Shown: positions 1 to 10,849 of the stretch, one piece after another
Layout: every line of letters starts with the position of its first letter
How positions within the stretch are numbered: position 1 is the stretch's first letter
Assembly (NCBI RefSeq): GCF_018129985.1
Contig: NZ_JAFCKT010000006.1
Span: 62,001-126,000, forward strand
Direction of reading: 5' to 3'
Length of the DNA stretch: 64,000 nt
DNA from: Bradyrhizobium sp. SZCCT0148
GTDB taxonomy: Bacteria > Pseudomonadota > Alphaproteobacteria > Rhizobiales > Xanthobacteraceae
Position numbers and translations under genes: made by a program
The notes under the pieces: model-generated
The model's database searches: none
The model's input: only the letters and a program-made list of their open reading frames with translations
What the model was told of the DNA's origin: nothing

Positions 1-236
1 ACGCCAGGGGCCTGATGGGCGCGATCCCGACCTTGGCCGGCGAGGACAAGCGGCTGGTGCAGATTCCCGGCTCGATGCCGCGCTTGTCGGCGATCCCGCG
101 CGGCTGCTCGTTCAATCCGCGCTGCGAACGTGCCTTCGACCGCTGCCGGGTCGATCGGCCCGAGCCGCTGCCGCGCGGCGCGCAATCGGTCGCCTGTCAC
201 CTGTATGACGACCTGCCGGCGGAGAGCGCGGCATGA
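1..236 (+). CDS. Dipeptide/oligopeptide ABC transporter ATP-binding protein (DppD type), C-terminal end only
   Basis: The gene enters from the left edge; only the last 77 or so codons are present (reading frame from base 3). What is visible is the C-terminal oligopeptide/dipeptide transporter extension that follows the nucleotide-binding domain in DppD/OppD proteins, with the typical cysteine pattern (GCSFNPRCERAFDRC). Such proteins energise peptide uptake from the cytoplasmic face of the inner membrane. The stop overlaps the start of the next gene as ATGA, so the two are translationally coupled. The rest of this transporter lies upstream of the window. Confidence 0.85.
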   Translation, partial: ARGLMGAIPTLAGEDKRLVQIPGSMPRLSAIPRGCSFNPRCERAFDRCRVDRPEPLPRGAQSVACHLYDDLPAESAA

Positions 237-1222
237 GCGCTCCCTTCGTCCAGGCCACAAATCTGCGCCGGGTGTTCGACGTTTCAAAACCCTGGCTCAA
301 CCGCATGCTCGAAGGCGGGCATCTCGAGTATCTCAAGGCGGTCGATCACGTCACCTTCGACATCAGGAAGGGCGAGACGTTTGCGCTGGTCGGCGAATCC
401 GGTTCGGGCAAGACCACCGTGGCGCGGATGGTCGTCGGCCTGCTGCCGCCCAGCTCCGGCAACGTGCTGATCGACGGCGTCTCGATGACAGATCCGCGGC
501 AGGCGCAGGCGCGCCGAAAGCTGCGCAGACGCATCCAGATGATCTTCCAGGATCCCTATGCGAGCCTGAACCCGCGCTTCCGGGTCGATGCCATAATCTC
601 CGAGCCGATCCGCGCCTTCGACCTGATCCAGGGCGAGCGCGACATCCAGGCCCGCGTCGGCGAGTTGCTCAGCTTGGTCGGGCTGCATCCCGACGACCGG
701 CTCAAGTTTCCGCACGAATTCTCCGGCGGCCAGCGCCAACGCATTGCAATCGCCAGGGCGCTCGCATCGGATGCCGAGTTCATCGTTTGCGACGAGCCGA
801 CCTCGGCGCTCGACGTCTCCGTGCAGGCGCAAATCCTGAACCTGATGCGCGACCTCCAGGACAAATTCGGCCTGACTTACATGTTCATCAGCCACAACCT
901 TGCCGTGGTCCGCCACATGGCGAGCCGCGTCGGCGTGATGTATCTCGGCCGCATCGTCGAGATCGCGGAGGGACGCGAGCTGTTCGCCAATCCGCGGATG
1001 CCTTACACCAAGATGCTGCTCGGCGCCGTGCCCGATCTCGCCATGAGCGGCCGCCAGCGCATTCCGGTGAAGGGCGAAATCCCGAACCCGATCAATCCGC
1101 CGCCCGGCTGCGCCTTCAATCCGCGCTGTCCGCTGGCGTTCGATCTCTGCCGCAAGGAGACGCCGGAACTGATCGACGGCGTCGCCTGTCACGCGGTGAA
1201 CACCGCGCCGGTCCCGGCGTGA
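233..1222 (+). CDS. Dipeptide/oligopeptide ABC transporter ATP-binding protein (DppF/OppF type)
   Basis: A 329-residue ATPase for an oligopeptide-class ABC importer. The Walker A motif GESGSGKTT lies near residue 54, the Q-loop at FQDPYASLNPR, the signature FSGGQRQR near 163 and Walker B IVCDEPTSALD near 183. The C-terminal oligopeptide-transporter domain has the pattern GCAFNPRCPLAFDLC. The length is normal for DppF. It overlaps the preceding DppD-type gene by 4 bp, so the two form the ATPase pair of one transporter whose permeases and binding protein must lie upstream. The peptide specificity cannot be read from the ATPase. Confidence 0.92.
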   Translation: MSAPFVQATNLRRVFDVSKPWLNRMLEGGHLEYLKAVDHVTFDIRKGETFALVGESGSGKTTVARMVVGLLPPSSGNVLIDGVSMTDPRQAQARRKLRRRIQMIFQDPYASLNPRFRVDAIISEPIRAFDLIQGERDIQARVGELLSLVGLHPDDRLKFPHEFSGGQRQRIAIARALASDAEFIVCDEPTSALDVSVQAQILNLMRDLQDKFGLTYMFISHNLAVVRHMASRVGVMYLGRIVEIAEGRELFANPRMPYTKMLLGAVPDLAMSGRQRIPVKGEIPNPINPPPGCAFNPRCPLAFDLCRKETPELIDGVACHAVNTAPVPA

Positions 1223-1304
1223 CGCACGCGTGCCATGCGGCCTGTGCATTTGGCATCCCAGCACGGGCTGTGATCAATTTCGCGCGCCGCAAATGAGGTA
1301 AGCC

Positions 1305-3110
1305 ATGGCCAGCAACGTCAATCCAGATCCCTTTACGACGCGCCCAGAGATCGAGGGCACGTTCGGGGTCGTCGCCACCACGCACTGGATCGCGACCGCC
1401 GTCGGCATGGCCATCCTCGAAAAGGGCGGCAACGCCTTCGACGCCGGCGTTGCCACCGCCTTCACGCTCCAGGTGGTCGAGCCGCATCTGAACGGTCCCG
1501 GTGGCGACGTGCCGATCATCGTCCACGACGTCAAGCGCGGCCGCACCGAAGTGATCTGCGGTCAGGGCCCGGCACCGGCGCGCGCCACCATCGCGCATTA
1601 CAGGAGCGAAGGCCTCGACATGGTGCCGGGCACGGGCCTGCTCGCGGCCTGCGTCCCCGGCACGTTTGAATCCTGGATGATGCTGCTGCGCGATTACGGC
1701 ACGATGCGCGTGCGCGACGTGCTGGAACCCGCGATCTCCTATGCGCGCGACGGCTATCCGCTGGTCGAGCGCGCCTGCGCCACGATCCAGACCGTCGAAC
1801 AGCTGTTCCGCAAGCATTGGCCGACCTCGGCCGCCGTCTACCTGCCGAACGGCGAAGTGCCGAAGCCCGGCACGCTCTTCACCAACAAGACACTGGCTGC
1901 GACCTACGCCCGCATTCTCAGCGAGGCCGAGAGCGGCGGCGGTGGCCGCGACGCCGAGATCGAGCGCGCGCGCAAAGCCTGGTCGCAAGGCTTCGTCGCG
2001 GAAGCCATCGACAAATTCTGCCGTACCCAGGAGGTCATGGACGTCAGCGGTTCGCCACATCGCGGCGTGCTTTCCGCCGACGACATGGCACGCTGGCAGC
2101 CGACGGTCGAGGCGCCGCTCACCTACGATTACGGCCGTTATACCGTCTGCAAGACCGGGGTCTGGAGCCAGGGCCCCGTGACATTGCAACAGCTCGCGCT
2201 GCTGAAGGGTTTTGCGCTCGACGGGCTCGACCCGACCGGGCCCGAGTTCATCCACCTGCAGATCGAATGCGCCAAGCTCGCCTTTGGCGATCGCGAGAAG
2301 TTTTACGGCGACCCCAAATTCAGCGAGATCCCGATCGCAACGTTGCTATCGGACGCCTATAACGACGAGCGCCGCAAGCTGGTTACCGAAAAGGCTTCGC
2401 TTGATCTTCGGCCCGGCGCGATCGAGGGCTTCGGCGGCGTCGTCAAGCTGCGCCGCGCTGAAGGCCAGCGCGAGGCCGTTGGCGCGCTCGGCGCAGGTGA
2501 ACCGACCGTGGGCCGTTTCGGCGAAGTGCGCGGCGACACCGTGCACTTCGACATCATCGACAAAGCCGGCAACATGGTATCCTCGACGCCTTCAGGGGGC
2601 TGGCTGCAATCCTCGCCTGTCATTCCCGAACTGGGTTTCTGCCTGGGCAGCCGCGCCCAAATGTTCGACTTGGAGGAGAACCAACCCGGTTCGCTCGCTC
2701 CGGGCAAGCGGCCACGCACCACGCTGTCGCCGACCATGGCGCTGCGCGACGGCGAGCCGTATCTGGCCTGGGGTTCGCCCGGCGGCGACCAGCAGGACCA
2801 GTGGATCACGCAGTTCTTCCTGCGCCATGTCCATTGCAATCTCAATCTCCAGGAATCGATCGACGCGCCGGCCTGGCACTCCGAGCATTTCCCGATCTCG
2901 TTCTGGCCGCGTACCGCGCGCCCCGGCGTGCTCGTGGTCGAGAACCGCGTGCCAAAGGCGACCATCAATAATCTTCGCGAGCGCGGACATATCGTCGAGG
3001 TCGGACCGGACTGGTCGGAAGGACGCCTCACCGCCGCCTCGCGCATCGGCGTGCGGCGGCGCGCCGCCGCCAATCCGCGCGGTATGCAGGGCTACGCCGC
3101 CGGACGCTGA
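1305..3110 (+). CDS. Gamma-glutamyltransferase family protein (Ntn hydrolase)
   Basis: A 601-residue member of the gamma-glutamyltranspeptidase family, enzymes that cleave themselves and then hydrolyse or transfer gamma-glutamyl groups of glutathione and related amides. The N-terminal half begins with the family pattern ATTHWIATAVGMAILEKGGNAFDA. The nucleophile of the small subunit is expected to be Thr412, in GDTVHFDIIDKAGN. PSGGW and the GSPGGDQQ stretch follow as in GGT-like proteins. No signal peptide is visible, unlike classical periplasmic GGT, so it is probably cytoplasmic. It sits between two dipeptide-type ATPase sets and 10 bp before a DUF1028 gene, which suggests work on imported gamma-glutamyl or other amide compounds. 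Substrate unknown. Confidence 0.88.
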   Translation: MASNVNPDPFTTRPEIEGTFGVVATTHWIATAVGMAILEKGGNAFDAGVATAFTLQVVEPHLNGPGGDVPIIVHDVKRGRTEVICGQGPAPARATIAHYRSEGLDMVPGTGLLAACVPGTFESWMMLLRDYGTMRVRDVLEPAISYARDGYPLVERACATIQTVEQLFRKHWPTSAAVYLPNGEVPKPGTLFTNKTLAATYARILSEAESGGGGRDAEIERARKAWSQGFVAEAIDKFCRTQEVMDVSGSPHRGVLSADDMARWQPTVEAPLTYDYGRYTVCKTGVWSQGPVTLQQLALLKGFALDGLDPTGPEFIHLQIECAKLAFGDREKFYGDPKFSEIPIATLLSDAYNDERRKLVTEKASLDLRPGAIEGFGGVVKLRRAEGQREAVGALGAGEPTVGRFGEVRGDTVHFDIIDKAGNMVSSTPSGGWLQSSPVIPELGFCLGSRAQMFDLEENQPGSLAPGKRPRTTLSPTMALRDGEPYLAWGSPGGDQQDQWITQFFLRHVHCNLNLQESIDAPAWHSEHFPISFWPRTARPGVLVVENRVPKATINNLRERGHIVEVGPDWSEGRLTAASRIGVRRRAAANPRGMQGYAAGR

Positions 3111-3120
3111 TGGGTAGAAC

Positions 3121-3827
3121 ATGACCTGGTCGATCATCGCGCGAGACCCTGCCACCGGCCAGTTCGGCATCGCGGTCGCGACCCGTTTCTTCGCCGTCGG
3201 CGCGCGCGTGCCGTATATCGCGACCGGCGTTGGCGCCATTGCGACCCAGGCCTTCGTCAATCCCTACTACGGCATCGACGGCCTCAAGCTGCTGCGGGAA
3301 GGCCTGAATGTGCATGACGTTCTCGCCGCGCTGCTCGCCACCGATGAAGGCCGCGAAAGCCGGCAGCTTCACATCATGGATGCGAGCGGCGAAATCGCCG
3401 CACACACGGGGCGCGACTGCGTCGACTGGTGCGGGCACATCGCAGGCAGCGGTTTTTCGATTGCAGGCAACATGCTGGCCGGCGGCGACGTCCTCGACGA
3501 GACCGCGAAGACCTATATCGCCAATGACAGCCTGCCCTTCCCGCGCCGCCTGCTCGCGGCGATGCGCGCGGGCGAAGCCGCCGGCGGCGACAAACGCGGC
3601 AAGCAGTCTGCAGCGCTTTTGATCCACGGCGAGGAGGAATGGCCGGCACTGGATATCCGCGCCGACGACCATCCCGATCCGCTCGGCGAACTCGAACGGC
3701 TCGAGCAAGTCAGCCAGGAGCTCTGGGTGCACTTCCGCCCCTCCATGCCGACGCGGCAAAATCCATCCGGCAATACGGATCGCAGCGTCATCGACGCGAC
3801 CATCGCCGCGGCACGGGCAAGGCAGGC

Positions 3828-3831
<4 letters not shown>
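3121..3831 (+). CDS. DUF1028 family protein, putative Ntn-hydrolase-like
   Basis: A 236-residue protein starting MTWSIIARDPATGQFGIAVATR, the hallmark N-terminus of the DUF1028 family. It continues with the family's GVGAIATQAFVNP..G..GL and GHIAGSGFSIAGNML blocks. The family is related in fold to N-terminal nucleophile hydrolases, but its reaction is not established. It follows the gamma-glutamyltransferase gene by 10 bp and overlaps the next ABC ATPase gene as ATGA, so it is inside the peptide-transport operon. A role in processing imported peptides or amides is inferred from that position only. Confidence 0.85.
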
Positions 3832-4817
<986 letters not shown>

Positions 4818-4840
4818 TGGCGCGGCTTTCCCTTCTCGTG

Positions 4841-4933
4841 CCCCGGGCGCAGCGCAGCACAAGCAGAGCGCAGTGGTGCGCTGCTGAACCGGGGGTCGCA
4901 ATACTTCGTGCTGCGCCGCGCCCGGGACGCGAG
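4841..4933. repeat. Intergenic palindromic repeat, family A
   Basis: This stretch between the two ATPase genes is built from imperfect inverted repeats: a CCCCGGGCGCAGCGCAGCAC arm answered by GTGCGCTGCTGAACCGGGGG, and again by GTGCTGCGCCGCGCCCGGGA. Related copies are at 7631-7758, 26319-26370 and 50391-50509. All lie between genes and can fold into GC-rich stems. They resemble REP-like elements common in Bradyrhizobium and relatives. Confidence 0.7.
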
Positions 4934-4959
4934 AGCGGTGTTCGCGAGGAGCAGACACG

Positions 4960-6063
<1,104 letters not shown>

Positions 6064-6086
6064 TCGCAAAACCGAGGTTGAAAGCG

Positions 6087-7610
6087 ATGAATTTCATGCG
6101 TTTGACAATCCTGGCGTCGGCGGTGCTGACGTCGCTCGCGGGCGCGGCCCAAGACCAGCTTCAAGCCCAGACCACGCTTCGCATCGGCATCGCCGAGGAC
6201 CCCGATATCCTCGATCCCAGCATCGGCCGAACCTATGTCGGCCGCATCGTGTTCTCCGCCTTCTGCGACAAGCTGTTCGACATCGACGAGAAGCTCAACA
6301 TCGTGCCGCAGCTCGCGCTGTCCCACGAGACTTCCGCCGACGGCAAGGAAATGACGATCAAGCTCCGGCCGGGCGTCAAATTCCACGATGGCGAGCCGCT
6401 GGACGCGGAAGCCGCAAAATTCTCTATCGAGCGTCACATGACGCTGCCGACCTCGTTCCGCAAGTCGGAGCTTGCCAGCGTCGATCATGTCGAGGTGGTC
6501 GATCCCCTCACCATCAAGCTGGTGCTCAAAACCCCCTACTCGCCGCTGATCGCCCAGCTCACAGACCGCTCCGGCATGATGGTCTCCCCGAAGGCCGCGA
6601 AGGAGGCCGGCGACAAGTTCGGCCTGCATCCGGTCTGCGCAGGTCCCTACAAGTTCGTCGAGCGCGTGCAGCAGGATCGCATGGTGTTCGAGAAGTTCGC
6701 CGACTACTGGAACAAGGACAACATCCACATCGATCGCGTGGTGTTCCTGCCGATCGTCGACGCCACGGTGCGGCTCGCCAACCTGAAGTCCGGCGGGCTC
6801 GATCTGATCGAGCGCGTACTCGCCACCGACATCAAGGATGTCCGCGCCGATTCCCGCCTCGTGCTCTCGACCGCGCCGGAGCTCGGCTATCTCGGCCTGA
6901 CCGTCAATATCGGCAACGACAAGAGCAAGGGCCCGTTGAGCCAGTCGGCGAAAGTCCGCCAGGCGCTCGACCTCTCGATCGATCGCGAAGCCCTCAACCA
7001 GGTCGTGTTCAACGGCGAGTTCACCCCTGGCAATCAATGGGTCAGCCCGACACATCCCTATTATCAGAAGGCCTTCCCGGTTCACGGCCGCGACATCGCC
7101 AAGGCGAAGGCGCTGTTGAAGGAAGCCGGCGTCACCACGCCGGTAACCGTCGACTACATGATCCCCAAGGGCGCGGAGAACGAGGCCGTGGCCCAGGTGA
7201 TCCAGTCGATGGCCGCGGAAGCGGGTTTCGACATCAAGATCCGCGCGGTCGAATTCGCCACCACCTTCAAGCAGGCGCAGGCGGGCGAGTTCCAGATCTT
7301 CCAGATCAATTGGAGCGGCCGCATCGACCCGGACGGCAATTCCTACATCTTCATGCGCAGCAAGGCGCCGCAGAACGACGGCGGGTACGCCAATCCTGAT
7401 GCCGACAAGCTGATGGAAGACGGCCGAGCGACGTCCAATGTCGAGGAGCGCAAGGCGATCTACGCCAAGCTGACAAAAATCCTGCTCGACGATCTGCCGA
7501 TCATCTACATCTACCACCGTACGCTCCTGATCGCGCATACGACCAAGCTGCAGGGCTACAAGCAGATGCCCGACGGGCTGGTGCGCGTGGTCGGGTTGAA
7601 GTTCAAGTGA
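6087..7610 (+). CDS. Dipeptide/oligopeptide ABC transporter substrate-binding protein (SBP family 5)
   Basis: A 507-residue periplasmic binding protein that captures the substrate for the importer. It begins with a signal peptide (MNFMRLTILASAVLTSLAGAA) and then the family 5 core: LRIGIAEDPDILDPS, a GVKFHDGEPLDAEA block, and the C-terminal GEFQIFQINWSGRIDPDGN region. I chose ATG 6087 rather than the in-frame TTG at 6078 because GAGG at 6074-6077 is well placed for it. The gene directly follows the DppF-type ATPase, and the permeases follow after a repeat. The ligand cannot be deduced; peptides, or amides made by the neighbouring Ntn-hydrolase-like enzymes, are possible. Confidence 0.93.
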   Translation: MNFMRLTILASAVLTSLAGAAQDQLQAQTTLRIGIAEDPDILDPSIGRTYVGRIVFSAFCDKLFDIDEKLNIVPQLALSHETSADGKEMTIKLRPGVKFHDGEPLDAEAAKFSIERHMTLPTSFRKSELASVDHVEVVDPLTIKLVLKTPYSPLIAQLTDRSGMMVSPKAAKEAGDKFGLHPVCAGPYKFVERVQQDRMVFEKFADYWNKDNIHIDRVVFLPIVDATVRLANLKSGGLDLIERVLATDIKDVRADSRLVLSTAPELGYLGLTVNIGNDKSKGPLSQSAKVRQALDLSIDREALNQVVFNGEFTPGNQWVSPTHPYYQKAFPVHGRDIAKAKALLKEAGVTTPVTVDYMIPKGAENEAVAQVIQSMAAEAGFDIKIRAVEFATTFKQAQAGEFQIFQINWSGRIDPDGNSYIFMRSKAPQNDGGYANPDADKLMEDGRATSNVEERKAIYAKLTKILLDDLPIIYIYHRTLLIAHTTKLQGYKQMPDGLVRVVGLKFK

Positions 7611-7630
7611 TTGTTCTGACGATAGGTGCG

Positions 7631-7758
7631 TGTCCCCGACGCGGCGCAGCGCCAAAGCGCTGCACCGCAGAGCCGGGACCCGTAGCGACGGCCCATCGTG
7701 ATCGATGGATCCCGGTTCAGCAGCGCAGCATTGCATGTTGCGCCGCGCCCGGGTCACG
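7631..7758. repeat. Intergenic palindromic repeat, family A
   Basis: A longer copy of the family A element, in two palindromic units: CCCCGACGCGGCGCAGCGCC with GCGCTGCACCGCAGAGCCGG, then GATCCCGGTTCAGCAGCGC with GTTGCGCCGCGCCCGGGTC. It lies between the binding-protein and permease genes. An open frame running through it upstream of the permease (from 7705) is repeat sequence, not protein. Confidence 0.7.
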
Positions 7759-7767
7759 GGCCTGGCC

Positions 7768-8709
7768 ATGCTGAACTTCCTCGCCCGCCGGATCGCGCAG
7801 ATCGTGCCGACACTGTTCTTCGTGTCGGTGCTGATCTTCTCGTTGCAGCAATTGCTGCCCGGCGATCCGGCACTGGTGATGGCGGGCGAAGAGCGTGATC
7901 CCGCCGTGATCGAGCAGATCCGGCAGCAGTACAAGCTCGATCAGCCGATCCCCGTGCAATATGTCTACTGGCTCAAGGGAGTCCTCACCGGCAATTTCGG
8001 CGAGTCCTTGCGCAACAAGATGCCGGTGCGCGAGCTGATCGCGCAAAAATTGCCGGTGACGCTGCAGCTCGGTTCGATGGCGATCCTGATCGCGTTCTGC
8101 ATCGGCATTCCCGCCGGCATCGTCTCCGCCGTGAAGAAGGGCACGGCCTGGGACTATGGCGCGAACCTGTTTGCGCTGTGGGGTATCTCGACGCCGAATT
8201 TCTGGCTCGGGATCCTGCTGATTTTCCTGTTCTCGATCAAGCTTGGCTGGCTGCCGGCATCGGGCTACGTGCCGCTCACCGAGAACTGGCGCGCCAGCCT
8301 TGCCGCCACCATCATGCCGGCCTTCGTGCTCGGCAATGCAATCTCCGCAGTCCTGATGCGGCATACCCGCAGCGCCATGCTTCAGGTGCTGGAAAGCGAC
8401 TATGTCCGCACCGCGCGCGCGAAGGGCCTCTCCGAGCGCTCCGTGATCCTCAAGCATGCCATGCGCAATGCTCTGACGCCCATCATCACGCTCGGCGCGC
8501 TGGAGCTCGGCACGCTGCTGTCCGGCGCCGTCCTGACCGAGCAGATCTTCTCCATTCCCGGTTTCGGCAAGCTGATCGTCGACGCCGTCTTCAACCGCGA
8601 CTACGCGGTGGTGCAGGGCGTCGTGCTGGTCACGGCCACGGTCTACATCACGTTGAACCTCGTCGCCGATATCGCCTATATCCTCGTCAATCCCAGGCTA
8701 AGGGGCTAG
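7768..8709 (+). CDS. Dipeptide/oligopeptide ABC transporter permease (DppB type)
   Basis: A 313-residue inner-membrane permease of the binding-protein-dependent transport family. It starts MLNFLARRIAQIVPTLFFVSVL, a typical first membrane segment, and carries the DppB-type stretch LLPGDPA and the EAA-like loop YVRTARAKGLSERSVILKHAMRNALTP that contacts the ATPases. The frame is open from 7705, but bases 7705-7767 belong to a palindromic repeat, so the ATG at 7768 is preferred. The stop is 3 bp from the start of the second permease gene. Confidence 0.92.
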   Translation: MLNFLARRIAQIVPTLFFVSVLIFSLQQLLPGDPALVMAGEERDPAVIEQIRQQYKLDQPIPVQYVYWLKGVLTGNFGESLRNKMPVRELIAQKLPVTLQLGSMAILIAFCIGIPAGIVSAVKKGTAWDYGANLFALWGISTPNFWLGILLIFLFSIKLGWLPASGYVPLTENWRASLAATIMPAFVLGNAISAVLMRHTRSAMLQVLESDYVRTARAKGLSERSVILKHAMRNALTPIITLGALELGTLLSGAVLTEQIFSIPGFGKLIVDAVFNRDYAVVQGVVLVTATVYITLNLVADIAYILVNPRLRG

Positions 8710-8712
8710 ACG

Positions 8713-9600
8713 ATGACCGACGCTGCACTGCCATCCGGCGCCGCCATCCAGGCCTACGAGCTGGACAGCCCGGCACGCCGTGCCCGGCGGCGGCTGTTCA
8801 AGCGCAAGGCCGCCGTGTTCGGGCTCGTCGTGATCACGGCGTTCATCGTGCTTGCGGTCTTCGCACCGCTCGTCGTGCCCTATGATCCCATCGCGACGAG
8901 CTGGAGCCTGGTGCGCAAACCGCCCACCGCTGCGCACTGGTTCGGGACCGACGAGCTCGGCCGCGACATCCTCAGCCGCGTCGTCTACGGCGCCCGGGCA
9001 TCGCTGCTTGCAGGCCTGATCTCGGTCGCGATCGCGCTCGGCATCGGCGTGCCGCTCGGCCTTCTCGCCGGCTATCGCGGCGGCTTCGTCGACGCGCTGA
9101 TCAGCCGGATCACGGACGCGATGCTGGCCTGCCCGTTCCTGATCCTGGCGATCGCGCTGGCGGCATTCCTCGGCCCGAGCCTCGGCAATGCCATGATTGC
9201 GATCGGCATCTCCGCGACGCCGATCTTCATCCGCCTGACCCGAGGCCAGGTGCTCGTCGTCAAGGCCGAGGATTATGTCGAAGCCGCGCGCGCGCTCGGC
9301 AATCCGCCCTGGCGCATTGCGTTCTCACATATCCTGCCGAACGTCCTGCCCACGCTTCTGGTGCAGGCGACGCTCTCGATCGCCGCAGCCATCATCGCCG
9401 AAGCGGCGTTGTCGTTCCTCGGCCTCGGCCAGCAGCCGCCGGCGCCGTCATGGGGCAGCATGCTCAATGCGGCGCAGCGCTTCCTGACCCAGGCGCCCTG
9501 GATGGCGATCTGGCCGGGCCTGGCGATCTTCCTCGTGGTGCTGTCGCTCAACCTGCTCGGCGACGGCCTGCGCGACGCGCTCGATCCGAGGCAGCGTTAA
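8713..9600 (+). CDS. Dipeptide/oligopeptide ABC transporter permease (DppC type)
   Basis: A 295-residue partner permease. A cytoplasmic N-terminus is followed by a membrane segment (AVFGLVVITAFIVLAVFAPLVVPYDP), the DppC-typical HWFGTDELGRDILSRVVYGAR motif, and an EAA loop (YVEAARALGNPPWRIAFSHILPNVLPTLLV). It closes the operon that begins upstream of the window. Its stop overlaps by 4 bp the stop of the convergent gene on the other strand, which leaves no room for a separate terminator. Confidence 0.93.
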   Translation: MTDAALPSGAAIQAYELDSPARRARRRLFKRKAAVFGLVVITAFIVLAVFAPLVVPYDPIATSWSLVRKPPTAAHWFGTDELGRDILSRVVYGARASLLAGLISVAIALGIGVPLGLLAGYRGGFVDALISRITDAMLACPFLILAIALAAFLGPSLGNAMIAIGISATPIFIRLTRGQVLVVKAEDYVEAARALGNPPWRIAFSHILPNVLPTLLVQATLSIAAAIIAEAALSFLGLGQQPPAPSWGSMLNAAQRFLTQAPWMAIWPGLAIFLVVLSLNLLGDGLRDALDPRQR

Positions 9601-10343
9601 ATCACCACCTCGCGCAACACCCGGCGGCAATCCATCTCGTATTCGAGATCGACCACCGGCGGCCGGGCAAAATGCCAGGTCAGACCCGAACGCAACGCGC
9701 CGCGGCGGACCAGTTCGTCGACGAGCGCGTGGTGGAAATCATGCACGGAATAGGCCTGCACCGCGGTCGTGTCGCTCCAGCCGAAGCCGAAGGCCGCCAT
9801 ACGGGCTTCCATCTGCGACGTCGTGGTGAAGCGCACCTTCTCCCGCAGCCCCTCCGGGCTGAGGTCGCGATAGCGCACTGTACGCTCGACATAGGTGCCG
9901 CTGCCCTCGCGCGCCTCGGCACCGCCTGATATCACGAAGGACGGCGCTTTCGAGCGGGTCGGCCGCGTGAACGAGAACGCATAGAACGATGGCTCGGCGG
10001 GCGGATCGATCTCCGGACAGACATTGCTGCGCGCCACCGGGTTGGTGGTGCCGTCGAAGATGCCCCATTCCGACAGCGTCTTCACGTAATGCAGGTTGAA
10101 CGCGCGAAAGCCCTCTTCGCTGAAGGCCGCCGGCGAACGCAGTTCGCAAGCGCAAAACGCCGTCAGCGGCCGCCCCGCGTCCTGGATGAACTTTGCGGCC
10201 AGCGCGAACCCCTCCGCAAGCGGCACCAGACGGTCGAAGCGGACGCGCTCGATCTCGTAACCGTCATCCGCGACGGCGCCAGCCGAATATTGAAACACGG
10301 ACGGAATGAAGCGGTAATTGCCTGCAGAAAACTCGCGAACCAT
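9597..10343 (-). CDS. Conserved protein of unknown function, possibly RidA/YjgF-like fold
   Basis: A 248-residue soluble protein with no signal peptide or membrane segment. Striking blocks are GRPLTAFCACELRSPAAFSE, GIFDGTTNPVARSNVCPEID, GFGWSDTTAVQAYSVHD and GLTWHFARPPVVDLEYEMDC. The layout, with two related-looking halves and ARSNVCPE / GWSDTTAVQ segments, recalls RidA/aminomuconate-deaminase-type proteins, but I do not recognise it firmly. It lies convergent to the dipeptide transporter operon and 9 bp downstream of a broken sensor remnant. Function left open. Confidence 0.75.
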   Translation of the reverse strand: MVREFSAGNYRFIPSVFQYSAGAVADDGYEIERVRFDRLVPLAEGFALAAKFIQDAGRPLTAFCACELRSPAAFSEEGFRAFNLHYVKTLSEWGIFDGTTNPVARSNVCPEIDPPAEPSFYAFSFTRPTRSKAPSFVISGGAEAREGSGTYVERTVRYRDLSPEGLREKVRFTTTSQMEARMAAFGFGWSDTTAVQAYSVHDFHHALVDELVRRGALRSGLTWHFARPPVVDLEYEMDCRRVLREVVI

Positions 10344-10352
10344 GACGAACTC

Positions 10353-10708
10353 CTATTCCAGTTGCATGCGAATGCCCTTGGCGCCGTTGAGCAGGCGCTT
10401 CAGGTGAAAGCCGGCGAGGGAATTGTCGCGCGTACCAACGAACTGGCCGATCTTGGCCGCGGCCGCCTCGGCCTGCTCATGCAGGACCCGGATCAGAGAG
10501 GCCTTGTGGTCGCGATCATAGAAGAAACTCTCGAACAGCGCGTTTGCCGGCGGCGCGATGGCGACGACGGCCACGAACAGCGCGACACCTGTGGTGACAG
10601 CCGGCTCCTGAGTCCCCGCCCCGTACCCGCGCTGGCAGCGACGCCATCAGAGGCCGGGCTCGGTAGCGTCCTGGCTTGCGGGGTGTCGGGATGGAAGGAA
10701 AGGCTCAT
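10353..10708 (-). pseudogene. Remnant of a membrane sensor or chemoreceptor N-terminus, frameshifted and truncated
   Basis: Reading down the minus strand from the ATG at 10708, one frame gives MSLSFHPD... ending GRGLRSRL; near 10605 the sense moves to another frame that reads VTTGVALFVAVVAIAPPAN followed by FYDRDHKASLIRVLHEQAEAAAAKIGQFV. A basic LRSRL, a hydrophobic segment, then D(R)DHKASL and EQAEAAAAKI is how many Bradyrhizobium sensor kinases and chemoreceptors begin. Only about 75 codons of that frame remain before a stop at 10353, with no kinase, HAMP or signalling domain. I read it as a decayed fragment; a small real membrane protein is the alternative. Confidence 0.4.
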
Positions 10709-10794
10709 CACCCAAAACCTAGCAAGAAGATGCGGCCTTGTCTTTCGCAAGCGCGGGATAAGACCGGCCGGGTGCGGCCGGGCACAACGAGAAA

Positions 10795-10823
10795 GGGCGG
10801 CAGCGGACCCGCCGCTGCCGCCC
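10795..10823 (-). terminator. Rho-independent terminator of the RND efflux operon
   Basis: A perfect 12-bp GC stem, GGGCGGCAGCGG at 10795-10806 with its complement at 10812-10823 and a 5-base loop. Read on the minus strand it is followed by TTTCTC. It sits 27 bp past the stop of the RND pump gene. Confidence 0.8.
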
Positions 10824-10849
10824 GCTGGTTCGCTTGCAAGCGAGCGGCT

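Noticed and set aside
4841..4933. CRISPR array among the repeats
   Set aside because: Repeats are inverted, unequal in length and without regular spacers; no cas genes are present.
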